Positions 41,195 to 52,063 are shown, counted from the first letter of the stretch. The stretch: 64,000 nt of DNA from Bacteroidaceae bacterium (GCA_017555585.1 JAFZGA010000006.1:1-64000); one strand, 5' to 3'. Numbers and translations are program-made. Notes: generated by a model from the sequence alone, not told the origin.

Positions 41195-42985
41195 ATGAGC
41201 GAAATTCTAACAGGTACACCCGATTTCAATTGGGAAGAGTACGCAAAAGGTGAGAACATCTCAGGTCTCTCACACGAGGAGCTTGAAAAAGCTTATGGCA
41301 CTACCCTTAACAAGGTATCAAGCCGCGAAGTAGTAAATGGTACTGTTATCGGTATCAACAAGCGTGAAGTTATTGTAGATATCAACTACAAGCAGGACGC
41401 TATCCTTCCTATCAGCGAGTTCCGTTACAATCCGGATCTTAAGGTAGGTGATCAGGTTGAGGTTTACATCGAGAACCTCGAGGACAAGAAGGGTCAGTTG
41501 AGCCTTTCACACAAGAAGGCACGCGCTAGCCGCTCATGGGAGCTCGTTAACAAGGCTATGGAAGAGCAGGCAGTTGTACGTGGTTACATCAAGTGCCGCA
41601 CTAAGGGCGGTATGATCGTTGACGTATTCGGTATCGAGGCATTCTTGCCAGGTTCACAGATCGACGTTAAGCCTATCCGTGATTACGATGCATACGTTGG
41701 CCAGACTGAAGATTTCAAGATCGTTAAGATTAATCAGGAATTCAAGAACGTGGTTGTTTCTCACAAGGCACTTATCGAGGCTGAGCTTGAGGAGCAGAAG
41801 AAGAAGATTATCAGCACACTCGAGAAGGGTCAGGTACTTGAGGGTACAGTCAAGAACATCACTTCTTACGGTGTATTCATCGACCTCGGTGGTGTTGACG
41901 GTCTTATCCACATTACAGACCTCTCTTGGGGCCGCGTAAACGATCCTACAGAGGTTGTTGCTCTCGACCAAAAGATCAACGTTGTTATCCTTGACTTCGA
42001 TGACGAGAAGAAGCGTATCGCTCTCGGTTTGAAGCAGCTTACTCCACACCCATGGGATGCTATTGACGCAGACCTTAAGGTTGGTGATGTTGTTAAGGGT
42101 AAAGTTGTTGTTATGGCTGACTATGGTGCATTCATCGAGATTGCTCCTGGCGTTGAGGGTCTTATCCACGTTTCAGAGATGTCTTGGAACCAGCACTTGC
42201 GTTCTGCTCAGGACTTCATGAAGGTTGGCGAAGAGGTAGAGGCTGTTATCCTTACTCTCGACCGCGACGAGCGCAAGATGTCACTCGGTATCAAGCAGCT
42301 CAAAGAGGATCCATGGGCTAACATCGAGGAGAAGTATCCTATTGCTTCAAAGCACACAGCAAAGGTACGTAACTTCACAAACTTCGGTATCTTCGTTGAG
42401 ATCGAGGACGGTGTTGACGGTTTGATCCACATCAGCGACCTTTCTTGGACAAAGAAGGTTAAGCACCCATCAGAGTTCACACAGATCGGTGAGTCTATCG
42501 ATGTTCAGGTACTTGAGATCGACAAAGAGAACCGCCGTCTGAGCCTTGGCCACAAACAGCTCGAGGAGAACCCATGGGATGTATTCGAGACAATCTTCAC
42601 AGTTGGTTCAATACACGAGGGTGTTATCACAGAACTCATCGACAAGGGTGCTGTTGTATCTCTCCCTTACGGCGTAGAGGGTTTTGCTACTCCTAAGCAC
42701 CTTGTAAAAGAGGACGGCTCACAGGCAACTGCAGAAGAGAAGCTCTCATTCAAGGTAATTGAGTTCAACAAGGAAGCTAAGAGAATCATCCTTTCTCACA
42801 GCCGTATCTTCGAAGATGCAGCTAAGGAGGAGGAGAAGGCTGAGAAGAAGGCTGCTGCTGCAGCTCGCAAGAGCAAGAAAGCTACAGAGGAGGCTACACC
42901 TGCAATCCAGAACCAGGCTGCATCTACAACTCTCGGCGACATCGACGCACTTGCAGCACTCAAGAACAAGCTTGAGAACAAATAA
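41195..42985 (+). CDS. rpsA: 30S ribosomal protein S1
   Basis: 596 residues with six S1 (OB-fold) repeats, the best ones ITSYGVFIDLGGVDGLIHI, MADYGAFIEIAPGVEGLIHV and FTNFGIFVEIEDGVDGLIHI. The C-terminus is a lysine/alanine-rich tail (EEKAEKKAAAAARKSKKA). S1 binds mRNA and is essential for starting translation where Shine-Dalgarno sites are weak, as is general in Bacteroidota. Codon use is strongly biased to the translationally favoured set, in line with very high expression. Confidence 0.97.
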   Translation: MSEILTGTPDFNWEEYAKGENISGLSHEELEKAYGTTLNKVSSREVVNGTVIGINKREVIVDINYKQDAILPISEFRYNPDLKVGDQVEVYIENLEDKKGQLSLSHKKARASRSWELVNKAMEEQAVVRGYIKCRTKGGMIVDVFGIEAFLPGSQIDVKPIRDYDAYVGQTEDFKIVKINQEFKNVVVSHKALIEAELEEQKKKIISTLEKGQVLEGTVKNITSYGVFIDLGGVDGLIHITDLSWGRVNDPTEVVALDQKINVVILDFDDEKKRIALGLKQLTPHPWDAIDADLKVGDVVKGKVVVMADYGAFIEIAPGVEGLIHVSEMSWNQHLRSAQDFMKVGEEVEAVILTLDRDERKMSLGIKQLKEDPWANIEEKYPIASKHTAKVRNFTNFGIFVEIEDGVDGLIHISDLSWTKKVKHPSEFTQIGESIDVQVLEIDKENRRLSLGHKQLEENPWDVFETIFTVGSIHEGVITELIDKGAVVSLPYGVEGFATPKHLVKEDGSQATAEEKLSFKVIEFNKEAKRIILSHSRIFEDAAKEEEKAEKKAAAAARKSKKATEEATPAIQNQAASTTLGDIDALAALKNKLENK

Positions 42986-43012
42986 TAATTGAAAAATTAT
43001 TATAGATACTTT

Positions 43013-43046
43013 GTCAAGGCTACCAGTGGTAGCCTTGACTTTTTTA
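43013..43046 (+). terminator. Hairpin terminator of rpsA
   Basis: GTCAAGGCTACC-AGT-GGTAGCCTTGAC followed by a T-run. Confidence 0.9.
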
Positions 43047-43077
43047 TTATCTTTATCGCAACAAATAAAGAGCAAAC

Positions 43078-43890
43078 ATGATTACAGAGATTCTCGAACC
43101 ATTAGTCTGCGAACGCTTCAGAAACGACCCGTACTACCGAGAAAGACATCTTAGGGTAATAAACGCACTACCCTCAAGAAGCGTTTTAGGACTACACATC
43201 CCTGATATAAAGAAAATAGCAAGGTCCATATCCAAAAACGGCTGTAAAGTCGTCAAATCGAACGGAGAACACCACATATGTGCAAACAACACAGAGATAA
43301 TCAGAGATTTTGAAACAGAAGAGACGAACAGCCTCTGTTATGAAGAAACCATCATTTGGGGATACCTGATAAACTCCGAGAAAACCACACTTGAGAAACG
43401 GTTCAGAATGTTGGAAGCCTATATCCCCATACTTGACAATTGGGCAGTATGCGATTCGTTCTGCAGCAATATAAAATGGATAAGAAAGAGCGACAAGGAG
43501 GCTGTTTGGGAATTCCTGAACAGATGGTTCAACTCAAACAGAGAATTTGAAGTCCGTTTTGCCATTGTTACAGCAATGTCTCATTACATCGACGAAGAGT
43601 GGTTGGAACGTGTATTTCATAGTATTGAGAGGCTCAATTTCAGCAAAATAGAATCGGAATACAGAACAAGCAGCAAGAAGCCTGAAAAAGCGCAGGAAGG
43701 CAGCGTACAGGGCAAAGAGCCGTACTATGTACGCATGGGCGTTGCATGGCTACTGGCAACAGCGCTGGCAAAATTCCCGGAACAGACAAGAGAGTTCGTA
43801 CACACAACCCGATTACCGGAAGATATAATAAGACTATACATACGCAAGGCACGCGAATCGTTCCGCACACGCGAAGTCATGGCAATATGA
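43078..43890 (+). CDS. AlkD-like DNA alkylation repair protein (HEAT-like repeats)
   Basis: 270 residues of paired helices. MLEAYIPILDNWAVCDSFCSN (about 115-135) carries the WxxxD region of the AlkD family, and FEVRFAIVTAMSHYID and YYVRMGVAWLLATALAKFPE are HEAT-like pairs. AlkD glycosylases remove bulky alkylated purines without flipping the base. Internal residues 190-215 form a low-complexity insertion (SSKKPEKAQEGSVQG). Whether this member is an active glycosylase is not determined. Single gene with its own terminator. Confidence 0.85.
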   Translation: MITEILEPLVCERFRNDPYYRERHLRVINALPSRSVLGLHIPDIKKIARSISKNGCKVVKSNGEHHICANNTEIIRDFETEETNSLCYEETIIWGYLINSEKTTLEKRFRMLEAYIPILDNWAVCDSFCSNIKWIRKSDKEAVWEFLNRWFNSNREFEVRFAIVTAMSHYIDEEWLERVFHSIERLNFSKIESEYRTSSKKPEKAQEGSVQGKEPYYVRMGVAWLLATALAKFPEQTREFVHTTRLPEDIIRLYIRKARESFRTREVMAI

Positions 43891-43915
43891 GAACAATGAG
43901 GTGAAGAAATAAAAT

Positions 43916-43946
43916 GAGCGACTAAAAACTTGGTTTTTAGTCGCTC
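43916..43946. terminator. Bidirectional hairpin terminator
   Basis: GAGCGACTAAAAAC-TTG-GTTTTTAGTCGCTC between the AlkD-like gene (+) and rplT (-). Confidence 0.85.
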
Positions 43947-43972
43947 TCATTCTGTTTATCAAGAGAAGTTTC

Positions 43973-44317
43973 TTACTTCACCTTATCCACGATAGCCTTG
44001 AAAGCTGTAGGATTGTTCATAGCGAGGTCAGCGAGAACCTTACGGTTGATCTCGATACCAGCCTTGTGAAGAGCACCCATAAGCTGAGAATATGACATAC
44101 CCTCAAGACGAGCAGCTGCATTGATACGCTGAATCCAAAGTGCACGGAATTCGCGTTTCTTGTTACGACGGTCACGGAATGCGTATGTCAAACCTTTTTC
44201 CCAAGTATTCTTGGCTACGGTCCATACATTCTTTCTTGCACCAAAGTAACCTCTGGTCAAACCTAAAATTTTCTTTCTTCTTGCTCTTGAAGCAACGTGA
44301 TTTACTGATCTTGGCAT
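43973..44317 (-). CDS. rplT: 50S ribosomal protein L20
   Basis: 114 residues starting [30 protein letters not shown], with the conserved [21 protein letters not shown]. An assembly protein of the 23S rRNA and, in other bacteria, the autogenous repressor of this operon. Last gene of thrS-infC-rpmI-rplT, 78 bp after rpmI. Confidence 0.98.
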   Translation of the reverse strand: MPRSVNHVASRARRKKILGLTRGYFGARKNVWTVAKNTWEKGLTYAFRDRRNKKREFRALWIQRINAAARLEGMSYSQLMGALHKAGIEINRKVLADLAMNNPTAFKAIVDKVK

Positions 44318-44395
44318 AGTTTTAAAATCTTTTGAATGTTAGCGTCGCCGTTTTGCGAACTTTTTTGCTAATACATTCGGTTAATAATTCAATAC

Positions 44396-44593
44396 TTAAC
44401 GCAATGACAACAATTCCTTAACACTCTTAACATTAGCAGCATCGAGAGTTGTAAAGTGTACAAGGTTTCTCTTCTGCTTCTTTGTCTTCTTAGTCAAGAT
44501 GTGACTGTGATAAGCATGCTTTCTTTTGATTTTACCTGTTCCGGTAAGAGCGAATCTTTTTTTGGCACCGGAGTTAGTCTTAACTTTTGGCAT
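44396..44593 (-). CDS. rpmI: 50S ribosomal protein L35
   Basis: 65 residues starting [24 protein letters not shown] and very basic throughout ([10 protein letters not shown]), the standard length. Between infC and rplT in the conserved operon. Confidence 0.98.
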   Translation of the reverse strand: MPKVKTNSGAKKRFALTGTGKIKRKHAYHSHILTKKTKKQKRNLVHFTTLDAANVKSVKELLSLR

Positions 44594-44656
44594 TTTAAAA
44601 TAAAATTATTAGTTAACAAATATCGGTAGCGTACTATCCAACACTACTCGCTTTTT

Positions 44657-45238
44657 TTATTCTTCGTCAGTTTTTTCAGCAGCAGGCTTTGCAGGTTTTT
44701 CCTTCTTTACAGGAGCTGCCTTCTTTGCTGAAATCATTATTGTCATACGTTTTCCTTCAAGTACAGGCATCATATCAACCTTTCCATACTCCTCAAGATC
44801 TTTCGCAAAACGGAGAAGAAGAATCTCACCCTGCTCCTTGAAAAGAATAGAACGTCCTTTGAAGAACACGTATGCCTTAACCTTGTCGCCATCCTGCAAA
44901 AAGCTGATTGCATGTTTGAGCTTGAAGTTGTAGTCATGCTCGTCAGTCTGAGGACCGAAACGAATCTCCTTGACATCAATCTTCACCTGCTTTGCCTTTT
45001 GCTCTTTCTGGCGTTTCTTCATTTGATAAAGGAACTTTGAATATTCTATCAAACGACAAACAGGAGGGTTGGCTGTTGGAGATATTTCTACGAGATCCAA
45101 CTCTTTTTCTTCGGCAAGAGCAAGAGCTTTATGCAATGGCATAACTACAGACTCGATTTCATCGCCTACTATACGCACCTCGTTGGCGCGGATTTGTTCG
45201 TTTACACGATACTGGTTCTTCAGATTGTCGTTCTTCAT
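44657..45238 (-). CDS. infC: Translation initiation factor IF-3
   Basis: 193 residues: N-terminal domain ([42 protein letters not shown]), linker helix rich in K/Q, C-terminal domain ([23 protein letters not shown]). The start is an ordinary ATG, not the AUU seen in E. coli, so self-regulation through a rare start codon is not expected. A lysine/alanine-rich C-terminal extension ([18 protein letters not shown]) is present. It has its own promoter (45303-45310). Confidence 0.97.
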   Translation of the reverse strand: MKNDNLKNQYRVNEQIRANEVRIVGDEIESVVMPLHKALALAEEKELDLVEISPTANPPVCRLIEYSKFLYQMKKRQKEQKAKQVKIDVKEIRFGPQTDEHDYNFKLKHAISFLQDGDKVKAYVFFKGRSILFKEQGEILLLRFAKDLEEYGKVDMMPVLEGKRMTIMISAKKAAPVKKEKPAKPAAEKTDEE

Positions 45239-45302
45239 TAAAAATTATATAAATTCCTTTCAAATAAAGCCCTTATCAGGCATAAGTTTTCAAAATCGGT
45301 TG

Positions 45303-45310
45303 CAAATTTA
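45303..45310 (-). promoter_or_regulatory. -7 promoter box of infC
   Basis: TAAATTTG on the minus strand, 65 bp before the infC ATG and downstream of the thrS terminator hairpin, so infC-rpmI-rplT can be made independently of thrS. Confidence 0.6.
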
Positions 45311-45387
45311 TCATATATTTATCACATTACGAAAAGGATTGGCTTTTTTTTTCGAAAAAAACCAAAATATTCGCTGATAAACATATA

Positions 45388-45415
45388 AAAAGCGGTGAAA
45401 ACCACCGCTTTTGAC
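45388..45415 (-). terminator. Hairpin after thrS
   Basis: AAAGCGGTGG-TTTT-CCACCGCTTTTT read on the minus strand, directly after the thrS stop codon. Confidence 0.75.
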
Positions 45416-45417
45416 TA

Positions 45418-47379
45418 TTATTCGGCAGCAACAACCTCCTTGCGGATTGTACGTGTGCGTATCTCCTCACATATTGCCGAAACGAATTCCGCGATTGGCT
45501 TAACACCCTCATCGCCGGCATATCGACTACGCACTGCAACGGTACGGTTCTCCTCCTCCTGCTGACCGAGAACAAGCATGTAAGGCACACGATTGTTACG
45601 CGCCTCGCGAATCTTGTATCCGATCTTCTCAGAACGGTTGTCGACATGAACAAGCACACCATTCTTTCTCAATTCAGCAGCCACTTCGTTGGCATAGTCA
45701 CCATACTTTTCCGAGATAGGCAATATACGCACCTGTTCAGGAGCAAGCCATGTAGGGAATTTACCCTCATATTTTTCGATAAGCCAAGCAAGTGTACGCT
45801 CATAGCAGCCCATACTTGTACGGTGAATGATGTATGGACGCACCTTCTCACCGTTCTGGTCGACATAATACATATCGAACTGCGCAGCCAACAGAGCGTC
45901 CCACTGTACAGTAATCATTGTATCCTCTTTGCCATACACATTCTTGGCATTGATATCCACCTTAGGACCATAGAATGCTGCACCGCCAACTTCCTCAACA
46001 AAAGGAATATCAAGTTCCTTGAGCATCTGACGGATATGTTCCTGTGTCTCTTCCCAAACCTCTGCATCACCGATATACTTGGTACGATTTTCAGGATTCC
46101 ACTTAGCCAAAACGTATGTTACATCATTCTGCAAGCCGAGTGTTTCCATAACATGCTTTGCAAGTGCAAGACACTTCTTGAACTCCTCAACCATCTGGTC
46201 AGGACGTACGATAAGGTGTCCTTCGCTGATAGTAAACTGACGTACACGTGTCAAGCCATGCATCTCACCGGAATCCTCATTACGGAAGAGAGTTGATGTC
46301 TCGCTATAACGCAATGGAAGGTCACGGTATGAGTGATGTGTAGCCTTATATACATAATATTGGAAAGGACATGTCATTGGACGCAATGCAAAGACCTCCT
46401 TGTCATTCTCCTCGTCACCAAGAACGAACATACCGTCCTTATAATGATCCCAGTGACCTGAAATCTTATACAGGTCGCTCTTTGCCATAAGAGGAGTCTT
46501 GGTACGGATATAACCCCACTCATTATCCTCGAGATCCTCAATCCAACGCTGCAGGGTCTGGACAATCTTAGCACCCTTTGGCATAAGCAAAGGCAATCCC
46601 TGACCAATCACATCTACAGTTGTAAAGAGTTCCATCTCGCGACCGATCTTGTTGTGATCGATATTCTTGATATGCTCAAGGTGTGCAAGATATGCCTCGC
46701 ACTCCTCTTTTGTAAAGAACGCTGTTCCATATATACGGGCCAACGATGCATTGTTCTTGTCACCACGCCAATACGCTGTTGATGTAGAAAGCAACTTGAA
46801 ACCCTTGATAAGACGGGTATTCAGCAAGTGAGGTCCCATGCATAGATCGGCAAAATCATCCTGTGAGTAGATTGTTATTCTGTCATCACCAGGAATTGCA
46901 TCGATAAGTTCGAGCTTATAAGGTTCGTTCTTTGCCTTCATCATGGCAACAGCCTCATCGCGTGTAACCACCTGACGCTCGATACGTGGACTTGACTTGA
47001 TGATCTTTTTCATCTCCTTCTCTATAGCCTCAAGATTCTCCTTTGTAAACGGAGCACACTCAAAGTCATAGAAAAAGCCAGTCTCGGTAGCAGGACCAAT
47101 TGTAAGCTTTGCCTCCGGAAAGAGGTGCTTCACAGCCTCTGCCATAATATGTGTTGCCGTGTGACGCAATACATGCAAAGCCTCTTTAGACTCTATGCCG
47201 ACCAGCTCCACAGAAGCACCGTCAGCAGGAACATCACGAAGGTCTATAACATTCTCACCTTCTTTTACAGCAACGTAACTGTTGAGCAATTTGGGATCAA
47301 CCGATGAGATAATCTCAATATATGATTTACCCTCTGCTGCAAACTCTTTTACGTCACCACCAAATGAAATCTTAATCAT
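45418..47379 (-). CDS. thrS: Threonyl-tRNA synthetase
   Basis: Charges tRNA(Thr). 653 residues: TGS domain (1-60), editing domain with HTATHIMAEAVKHLF (HxxxH zinc/water ligands), catalytic core with MTCPFQYYVYK and RNEDSGEMHGLTRVRQFTISEGH, and the anticodon-binding domain (APEQVRILPISEKYGDYANEVAAEL). All class II motifs are visible. First gene of the thrS-infC-rpmI-rplT order, with a complete promoter at 47432-47463. Confidence 0.97.
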   Translation of the reverse strand: MIKISFGGDVKEFAAEGKSYIEIISSVDPKLLNSYVAVKEGENVIDLRDVPADGASVELVGIESKEALHVLRHTATHIMAEAVKHLFPEAKLTIGPATETGFFYDFECAPFTKENLEAIEKEMKKIIKSSPRIERQVVTRDEAVAMMKAKNEPYKLELIDAIPGDDRITIYSQDDFADLCMGPHLLNTRLIKGFKLLSTSTAYWRGDKNNASLARIYGTAFFTKEECEAYLAHLEHIKNIDHNKIGREMELFTTVDVIGQGLPLLMPKGAKIVQTLQRWIEDLEDNEWGYIRTKTPLMAKSDLYKISGHWDHYKDGMFVLGDEENDKEVFALRPMTCPFQYYVYKATHHSYRDLPLRYSETSTLFRNEDSGEMHGLTRVRQFTISEGHLIVRPDQMVEEFKKCLALAKHVMETLGLQNDVTYVLAKWNPENRTKYIGDAEVWEETQEHIRQMLKELDIPFVEEVGGAAFYGPKVDINAKNVYGKEDTMITVQWDALLAAQFDMYYVDQNGEKVRPYIIHRTSMGCYERTLAWLIEKYEGKFPTWLAPEQVRILPISEKYGDYANEVAAELRKNGVLVHVDNRSEKIGYKIREARNNRVPYMLVLGQQEEENRTVAVRSRYAGDEGVKPIAEFVSAICEEIRTRTIRKEVVAAE

Positions 47380-47431
47380 ATTGTAGTTATTTATTTATAT
47401 TCAAAATACAGGCTATTGCCTCTTTAACATG

Positions 47432-47463
47432 CGAAGATAATGAAAAATAAAGAAACGGCAAAA
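47432..47463 (-). promoter_or_regulatory. Promoter of thrS
   Basis: On the minus strand TTTTG (47459-47463), a 19-bp spacer, then TATCTTCG (47432-47439). The leader to the thrS ATG is about 45 nt, too short for a T-box. Confidence 0.75.
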
Positions 47464-47476
47464 CAGTAAGAAAGAA

Positions 47477-49495
47477 TTAATTCTTAACACCGGCAGACTT
47501 TCCGCCGATATAAACAAAACGCTTTATCACATTGTAAGCCTGAAAGATGCCCAATTCGCCGGCCTTGCTCAAATCAGCAATGCCCTGTTCGGTATTACCT
47601 ATATAAATCCTTGCAAGACCACGATTGAAATAGGCTACAGCAAAACGGTTATCCAGTTCAATGGCTCTTGTATAGTCAACTATAGCAGCCTTGTAGTCAT
47701 TCAGCTTTGTCATGACGTTGGCACGATTGAAAAAGGCGTATACAAAATCAGGAGACAGTTCTATTGTCTTATCAAGATCGGACTTCACAAGCCTGTACTC
47801 TACATCGCCGCCTATTGCAGAATTGTCTGCCTTGTCTTCTGCATCATCGACAAGCTTTGCTTCGAACTGCCGGTAACGCACAAACGAGCGTATAAAATAC
47901 AACTCCCATGATTGATTGTCGACTGAAATTGCATTATCAAGATCAAGCAATGCCGATTCAAGATCTTGGACAAGATAATAATTGAGTGCACGCAACATGA
48001 GACAATCCTTTGCACCGGGATTCTCGGCAACAAGCTTAGACAGATTGTTTATATTATCGAAACAACGGGCAACCTCACTCCCGGTAAGAGCACGTTCGTC
48101 ATTGGTGACCAGCAATGGAATCTGCAGAGAAGCATTCAACTCATCCAATGGTTTACAAAAATCAGAAACAAGATCAAGATCACGTTCATTCTTGTAGTAG
48201 CTGAGCACAAAAACAGGTTCAAGTTCAACAAAGACATTGCGGTCCTGAACCTTTCCGCGATACTCCGTAGCATACTGTTTGGCATAGAGATCATCGGCCA
48301 CAACCATCTTATTATAGTTACGCACATTCTCGTCGGAACGTTTACGGGTCTTGTCACTCTCGGCTGAATACTCCTCTGATACAGCATCTACACCCTTATT
48401 GTATATATCAAGCTGACGTTTGAAGAGCCAATTTTCATCAGCCTCAGCACCTTTTACATCACCACATTTGCGACGAGCCGAAGCACGACAACTGTAGGCA
48501 TACTCAAAATTCGGATAATCATCTATAACCCTATTGTAATCATCGACAGCACCGTAAAAATCACCGATATTCTCACGCAACAAAGCACGGTTAAAACGAG
48601 CCATAGTATTGTCAGGGTCAATCTCCAAAACCTTGTCAAAATCCTCTACAGCACGGTTGTCATCACCCACACTCATACGTAACAGTCCCCTATTGTATAG
48701 AGCGATAAAATTGCCTGGCTCCACATACAGCGCCATATCGTAATCCTCCATGGCTCCACGCAGATTACTGCGATGATAGCGCACAAGAGCGCGATTGACA
48801 TAACTGCCGGCACGGGACGGCATAAGTTCTATAGCACGGTCAAGGTCTTTCTCCGCAGACTCATAATTGCCCATTTCGCAATGCACGACAGCCCTTGAAT
48901 CATATACATCCGACGAAAACTTATCGTACTTGACGGCATTTTCAGCCATTTCAAGAGCGCGCAGGGTATCACCAAGGTTTAGGGATATCTGCGTACGCAG
49001 CATATAGGCCGTACTGTTACGTGGTGAAAAAAGAAGCAAAGAATCGACAATCTGAGCAGCCTTACCCCACTCTCCTGACTGTATTGCTAGTACACCAAGA
49101 TTGCGCCACAAATCGGTATTGCGAATATCGTATTTTAGTGCCATTCTGAAATCACGCTCTGCCAGCGCGGTACTATCCATTCGAGCATGACACATTCCAC
49201 GCAACTGATAGCTGCGTGCTATGTAGGGATTACGTTCTATTGCACAGGTAAAATCCTCACAAGCACCCACAAAATCATCAAGATAAAACTTTGCCAATCC
49301 GCGGAAGTAGTATGGTTCATGCAAATATGGCTTTGAATCTATTACTTGATTAAAATATTGTATCGAAAGCACATAATCCTCGAAATAGAGCGCATTGCGC
49401 CCTATTTCAATGACCCTCGCCGTATTCAGCTGTGCATTACACAACGTAGATATGAACAACGACAAGGAGAATATTACTGCTTTACACAGATTCAT
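47477..49495 (-). CDS. Secreted tetratricopeptide-repeat protein (672 aa)
   Basis: Signal peptide [21 protein letters not shown]. At least ten TPR units cover residues 25-350 and 480-660 (for example [83 protein letters not shown]). The middle (about 360-480) has a charged coiled region. Likely a periplasmic scaffold; partner unknown. The start overlaps the def stop by 4 bp (ATGA), so the two are co-translated. Confidence 0.9.
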   Translation of the reverse strand: MNLCKAVIFSLSLFISTLCNAQLNTARVIEIGRNALYFEDYVLSIQYFNQVIDSKPYLHEPYYFRGLAKFYLDDFVGACEDFTCAIERNPYIARSYQLRGMCHARMDSTALAERDFRMALKYDIRNTDLWRNLGVLAIQSGEWGKAAQIVDSLLLFSPRNSTAYMLRTQISLNLGDTLRALEMAENAVKYDKFSSDVYDSRAVVHCEMGNYESAEKDLDRAIELMPSRAGSYVNRALVRYHRSNLRGAMEDYDMALYVEPGNFIALYNRGLLRMSVGDDNRAVEDFDKVLEIDPDNTMARFNRALLRENIGDFYGAVDDYNRVIDDYPNFEYAYSCRASARRKCGDVKGAEADENWLFKRQLDIYNKGVDAVSEEYSAESDKTRKRSDENVRNYNKMVVADDLYAKQYATEYRGKVQDRNVFVELEPVFVLSYYKNERDLDLVSDFCKPLDELNASLQIPLLVTNDERALTGSEVARCFDNINNLSKLVAENPGAKDCLMLRALNYYLVQDLESALLDLDNAISVDNQSWELYFIRSFVRYRQFEAKLVDDAEDKADNSAIGGDVEYRLVKSDLDKTIELSPDFVYAFFNRANVMTKLNDYKAAIVDYTRAIELDNRFAVAYFNRGLARIYIGNTEQGIADLSKAGELGIFQAYNVIKRFVYIGGKSAGVKN

Positions 49496-50049
49496 CTAAG
49501 CACACGCTTGGTCTTATACGCGCAATTTACTTTACCTTTAGCAAGATTTCCGAGTTTGTTCTTGTTCATCTGACGGCGCAAAGGTGATAAGTGATCCGAG
49601 AAAACCTTTCCCTCAAGATGATCGAACTCATGCTGCATTGCACGGGCAAGGAAACCGTCAACCCACTCATCGTGCTCAACAAAATTCTCATCGAGATATT
49701 TTACATGAATACGTGTAGGACGTGTCACCTTTTCGTGAATACCGGGGAGACTCAAGCAGCCCTCGTCCATAGAATCGGTCTCGTCCGAAGTTTCAAGAAT
49801 CTCAGCATTGATGTATACCCTACGAAAATCCTTGTATTCAGGATAATCATCGGACAAGACATCAAGGTCTATAACTACAAGACGTATCGCCAAACCGATC
49901 TGCGGTGCGGCAAGACCGATACCTTCGGCATTATACATGGTTTCGAACATATTCTCAATCAACTCCGAAAGCTGTGGATAATCGGGAGTAATATCCTCAG
50001 CAACTTTTCTCAGCACCGGCTGACCATACAAATAAATAGGTAGTATCAT
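49492..50049 (-). CDS. def: Peptide deformylase
   Basis: Removes formyl groups from nascent proteins. The three metal motifs are intact: [10 protein letters not shown] (motif 1), EGCLSLPG with the metal Cys (motif 2), and QHEFDHLEG (motif 3). 185 aa fits the type used in Bacteroidales. It lies 20 bp downstream of ruvX on the same strand and is followed directly by the TPR gene. Confidence 0.97.
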   Translation of the reverse strand: MILPIYLYGQPVLRKVAEDITPDYPQLSELIENMFETMYNAEGIGLAAPQIGLAIRLVVIDLDVLSDDYPEYKDFRRVYINAEILETSDETDSMDEGCLSLPGIHEKVTRPTRIHVKYLDENFVEHDEWVDGFLARAMQHEFDHLEGKVFSDHLSPLRRQMNKNKLGNLAKGKVNCAYKTKRVLR

Positions 50050-50069
50050 TGTCTTTGTTTTAATTTATC

Positions 50070-50492
50070 TTACATACGCATTCTACGACTCTCCATATAG
50101 GACTGGAGAATAATTGTCGCACTTACCTCATCGACAAGTTCCTTATTGCGACGTGCCATTTTCCCAATACCCGAAGCCAATATGGCCTGATGGGCAAGCA
50201 CCGATGTAAAACGCTCATCGTGATATTCAACAGGAATCTCAGGCAACAACTTACGCAGATGACCTACAAAAGGTCTTATTCTGCCCATATTCTCAGAAGG
50301 CTGGTTATTCATCTGCTTTGGCATACCTACAATAATGCGCTCTACAGGCTCTTTTGCCACATAGTTGAGAATAAAATCAACAAGATCCACAGTTGCAACC
50401 GTGGTGAGACCGTTAGCTATGATTTGAAGTTCGTCGGTCACAGCCAGACCTGTCCTTTTTTTTCCGTAATCTATTGCGAGTATTCTTGCCAT
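50070..50492 (-). CDS. ruvX: Holliday junction resolvase-like YqgF/RuvX
   Basis: 140 residues with an RNase H-like fold: MARILAIDYGKKRTGLAV (first Asp), IVGMPKQMNNQ, and YHDERFTSVLAHQAIL with DEVSATIILQSYM at the end. Members act in pre-16S rRNA 5' end processing and possibly in recombination. First of ruvX-def-TPR on the minus strand with its own promoter at 50516-50523. Confidence 0.93.
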   Translation of the reverse strand: MARILAIDYGKKRTGLAVTDELQIIANGLTTVATVDLVDFILNYVAKEPVERIIVGMPKQMNNQPSENMGRIRPFVGHLRKLLPEIPVEYHDERFTSVLAHQAILASGIGKMARRNKELVDEVSATIILQSYMESRRMRM

Positions 50493-50515
50493 TCGGTTTA
50501 TCTTGATTTATTCTG

Positions 50516-50523
50516 CGAAGTTA
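50516..50523 (-). promoter_or_regulatory. -7 promoter box of ruvX-def
   Basis: TAACTTCG on the minus strand, 23 bp before the ruvX ATG. Confidence 0.55.
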
Positions 50524-50568
50524 GGCAATTTGAACGAAAGATTTTTACAAACATCATAAAAAAAACAT

Positions 50569-50614
50569 AAATAAAGACATTTGGCGCGCCTGAGCGCGCC
50601 AAATGTCTTTATTT
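50569..50614 (-). terminator. Hairpin terminator of glmM
   Basis: A 21-bp perfect stem (core CATTTGGCGCGC-CTGA-GCGCGCCAAATG) after the glmM stop, with T-runs on both sides. Confidence 0.9.
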
Positions 50615-50631
50615 GAACATATGTAACCTTA

Positions 50632-52020
50632 TTACATCAAGCTGTTTGCAAGTGCAAGGATTTCCTCACCAATAGCATCTGCAGCCTCCTGTGTAGGACC
50701 TTCTGAATAGATACGAATAATTGGCTCGGTGTTGCTCTTACGCAAATGTACCCATGTCTCAGGGAAGTCAAGCTTAACACCGTCAACTGTATTGATTTCA
50801 GCCTTGCCTGCATATGTAGCCTTGATCTTCTCAAGGATAGCATCAACATCGCAACCAGGCTTCAAGTCGATACGGTTCTTACCCATGAAGTATGCAGGAT
50901 ATGTAGCGCGAAGCTCACTTACAGTCTTTTTCTCATGAGCAAGGTGGCTCAAGAACAAGCAGATACCAACCAAAGCATCACGGCCGGCATGGCAAGCAGG
51001 ATAGATTACTCCACCATTACCCTCACCACCAATGATTGCATTTGTCTCACGCATCTTGGTAACGACATTCACTTCACCTACAGCCGATGCTGTATAAGTG
51101 CAACCATGAGCATTTGTAACATCGCGCAAAGCACGTGTAGAGCTGAGGTTAGATACTGTGTTGCCAGGAGTATGCTTCAATACATAGTCGGCAACAGTTA
51201 CAAGAGTATATTCCTCGCCGTACATCTCACCGTTTTCACAGATGATTGCCAAACGGTCAACGTCTGGGTCAACAACAAAAGCAACATCGTTGCCACCCTT
51301 TGCCATCAAACCCATGATATCGCCAAGGTTCTTTGCAAGAGGCTCTGGATTATGTTGGAAATCACCTGTTGGTTCGCAGTAGAGCTTATCAACTTTTGTA
51401 ATGCCAAGTTTTTCGAACAACTGTGGAAGGATTACGCCACCGACTGAGTTTACACAGTCAATAGCAACCTTGAAGTTTGCAGCCTTGATAGCCTCAACAT
51501 CAACAAGAGGCAATGCAAGAACTGCGTCGATATGTTTTTCATTATATGTCTCATCCAAACGATACTTGCCAAGTGTCTCAACGTCGGCATAGTCAAACTC
51601 TTCGGCAGCAGCAATTCGGAGGACCTCCTGACCTTCAGCAGCATTCAGGAATTCGCCCTTCTCATTAAGGAGCTTGAGTGCGTTCCATTGGCGTGGGTTA
51701 TGGCTCGCTGTAAGAATGATACCACCACATGCGTCTTCCATTGTAACAGCAACTTCAGTTGTTGGAGTTGAAGCAAGACCGATATCAACAACGTCGAAGC
51801 CCATGCCCATGAGAGTACCGCAAACAATCTTGTTTACCATATCTCCCGAAAGACGTGCGTCACGACCGACAACAATCTTATTTGTTGTCTTAGTGGTTGT
51901 CTTACGTATCAGCGCAGCGTATGCTGATGTTAATTTCACTACGTCCAGAGGAGTCAAGCCTTCATCAGCTCTACCGCCGATGGTACCTCTGATTCCTGAA
52001 ATAGATTTAATCAGTGTCAT
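50632..52020 (-). CDS. glmM: Phosphoglucosamine mutase / phosphohexomutase
   Basis: 462 residues. The phosphoserine loop GIILTASHNPRQWNALK (about residues 96-112), the metal loop FVVDPDVDRLAI, the sugar-binding loop GGEGNGGVIYP and the phosphate-binding loop RKSNTEPIIRIYSEG are all present. It interconverts glucosamine-6- and -1-phosphate for peptidoglycan and LPS; phosphomannomutase activity cannot be excluded, since the family is broad in Bacteroidales. Single gene with a strong terminator. Confidence 0.92.
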   Translation of the reverse strand: MTLIKSISGIRGTIGGRADEGLTPLDVVKLTSAYAALIRKTTTKTTNKIVVGRDARLSGDMVNKIVCGTLMGMGFDVVDIGLASTPTTEVAVTMEDACGGIILTASHNPRQWNALKLLNEKGEFLNAAEGQEVLRIAAAEEFDYADVETLGKYRLDETYNEKHIDAVLALPLVDVEAIKAANFKVAIDCVNSVGGVILPQLFEKLGITKVDKLYCEPTGDFQHNPEPLAKNLGDIMGLMAKGGNDVAFVVDPDVDRLAIICENGEMYGEEYTLVTVADYVLKHTPGNTVSNLSSTRALRDVTNAHGCTYTASAVGEVNVVTKMRETNAIIGGEGNGGVIYPACHAGRDALVGICLFLSHLAHEKKTVSELRATYPAYFMGKNRIDLKPGCDVDAILEKIKATYAGKAEINTVDGVKLDFPETWVHLRKSNTEPIIRIYSEGPTQEAADAIGEEILALANSLM

Positions 52021-52063
52021 GTTGGTTATAAGTTGAAATATTTGTTTTGGTCAAAATTTTCGG

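Noticed and set aside
45239..45300. Autogenous infC regulation through a rare start codon
   Set aside because: The infC start is an ordinary ATG (45236-45238 on the minus strand).
50746..51447. 233-codon plus-strand frame
   Set aside because: Antisense to glmM.
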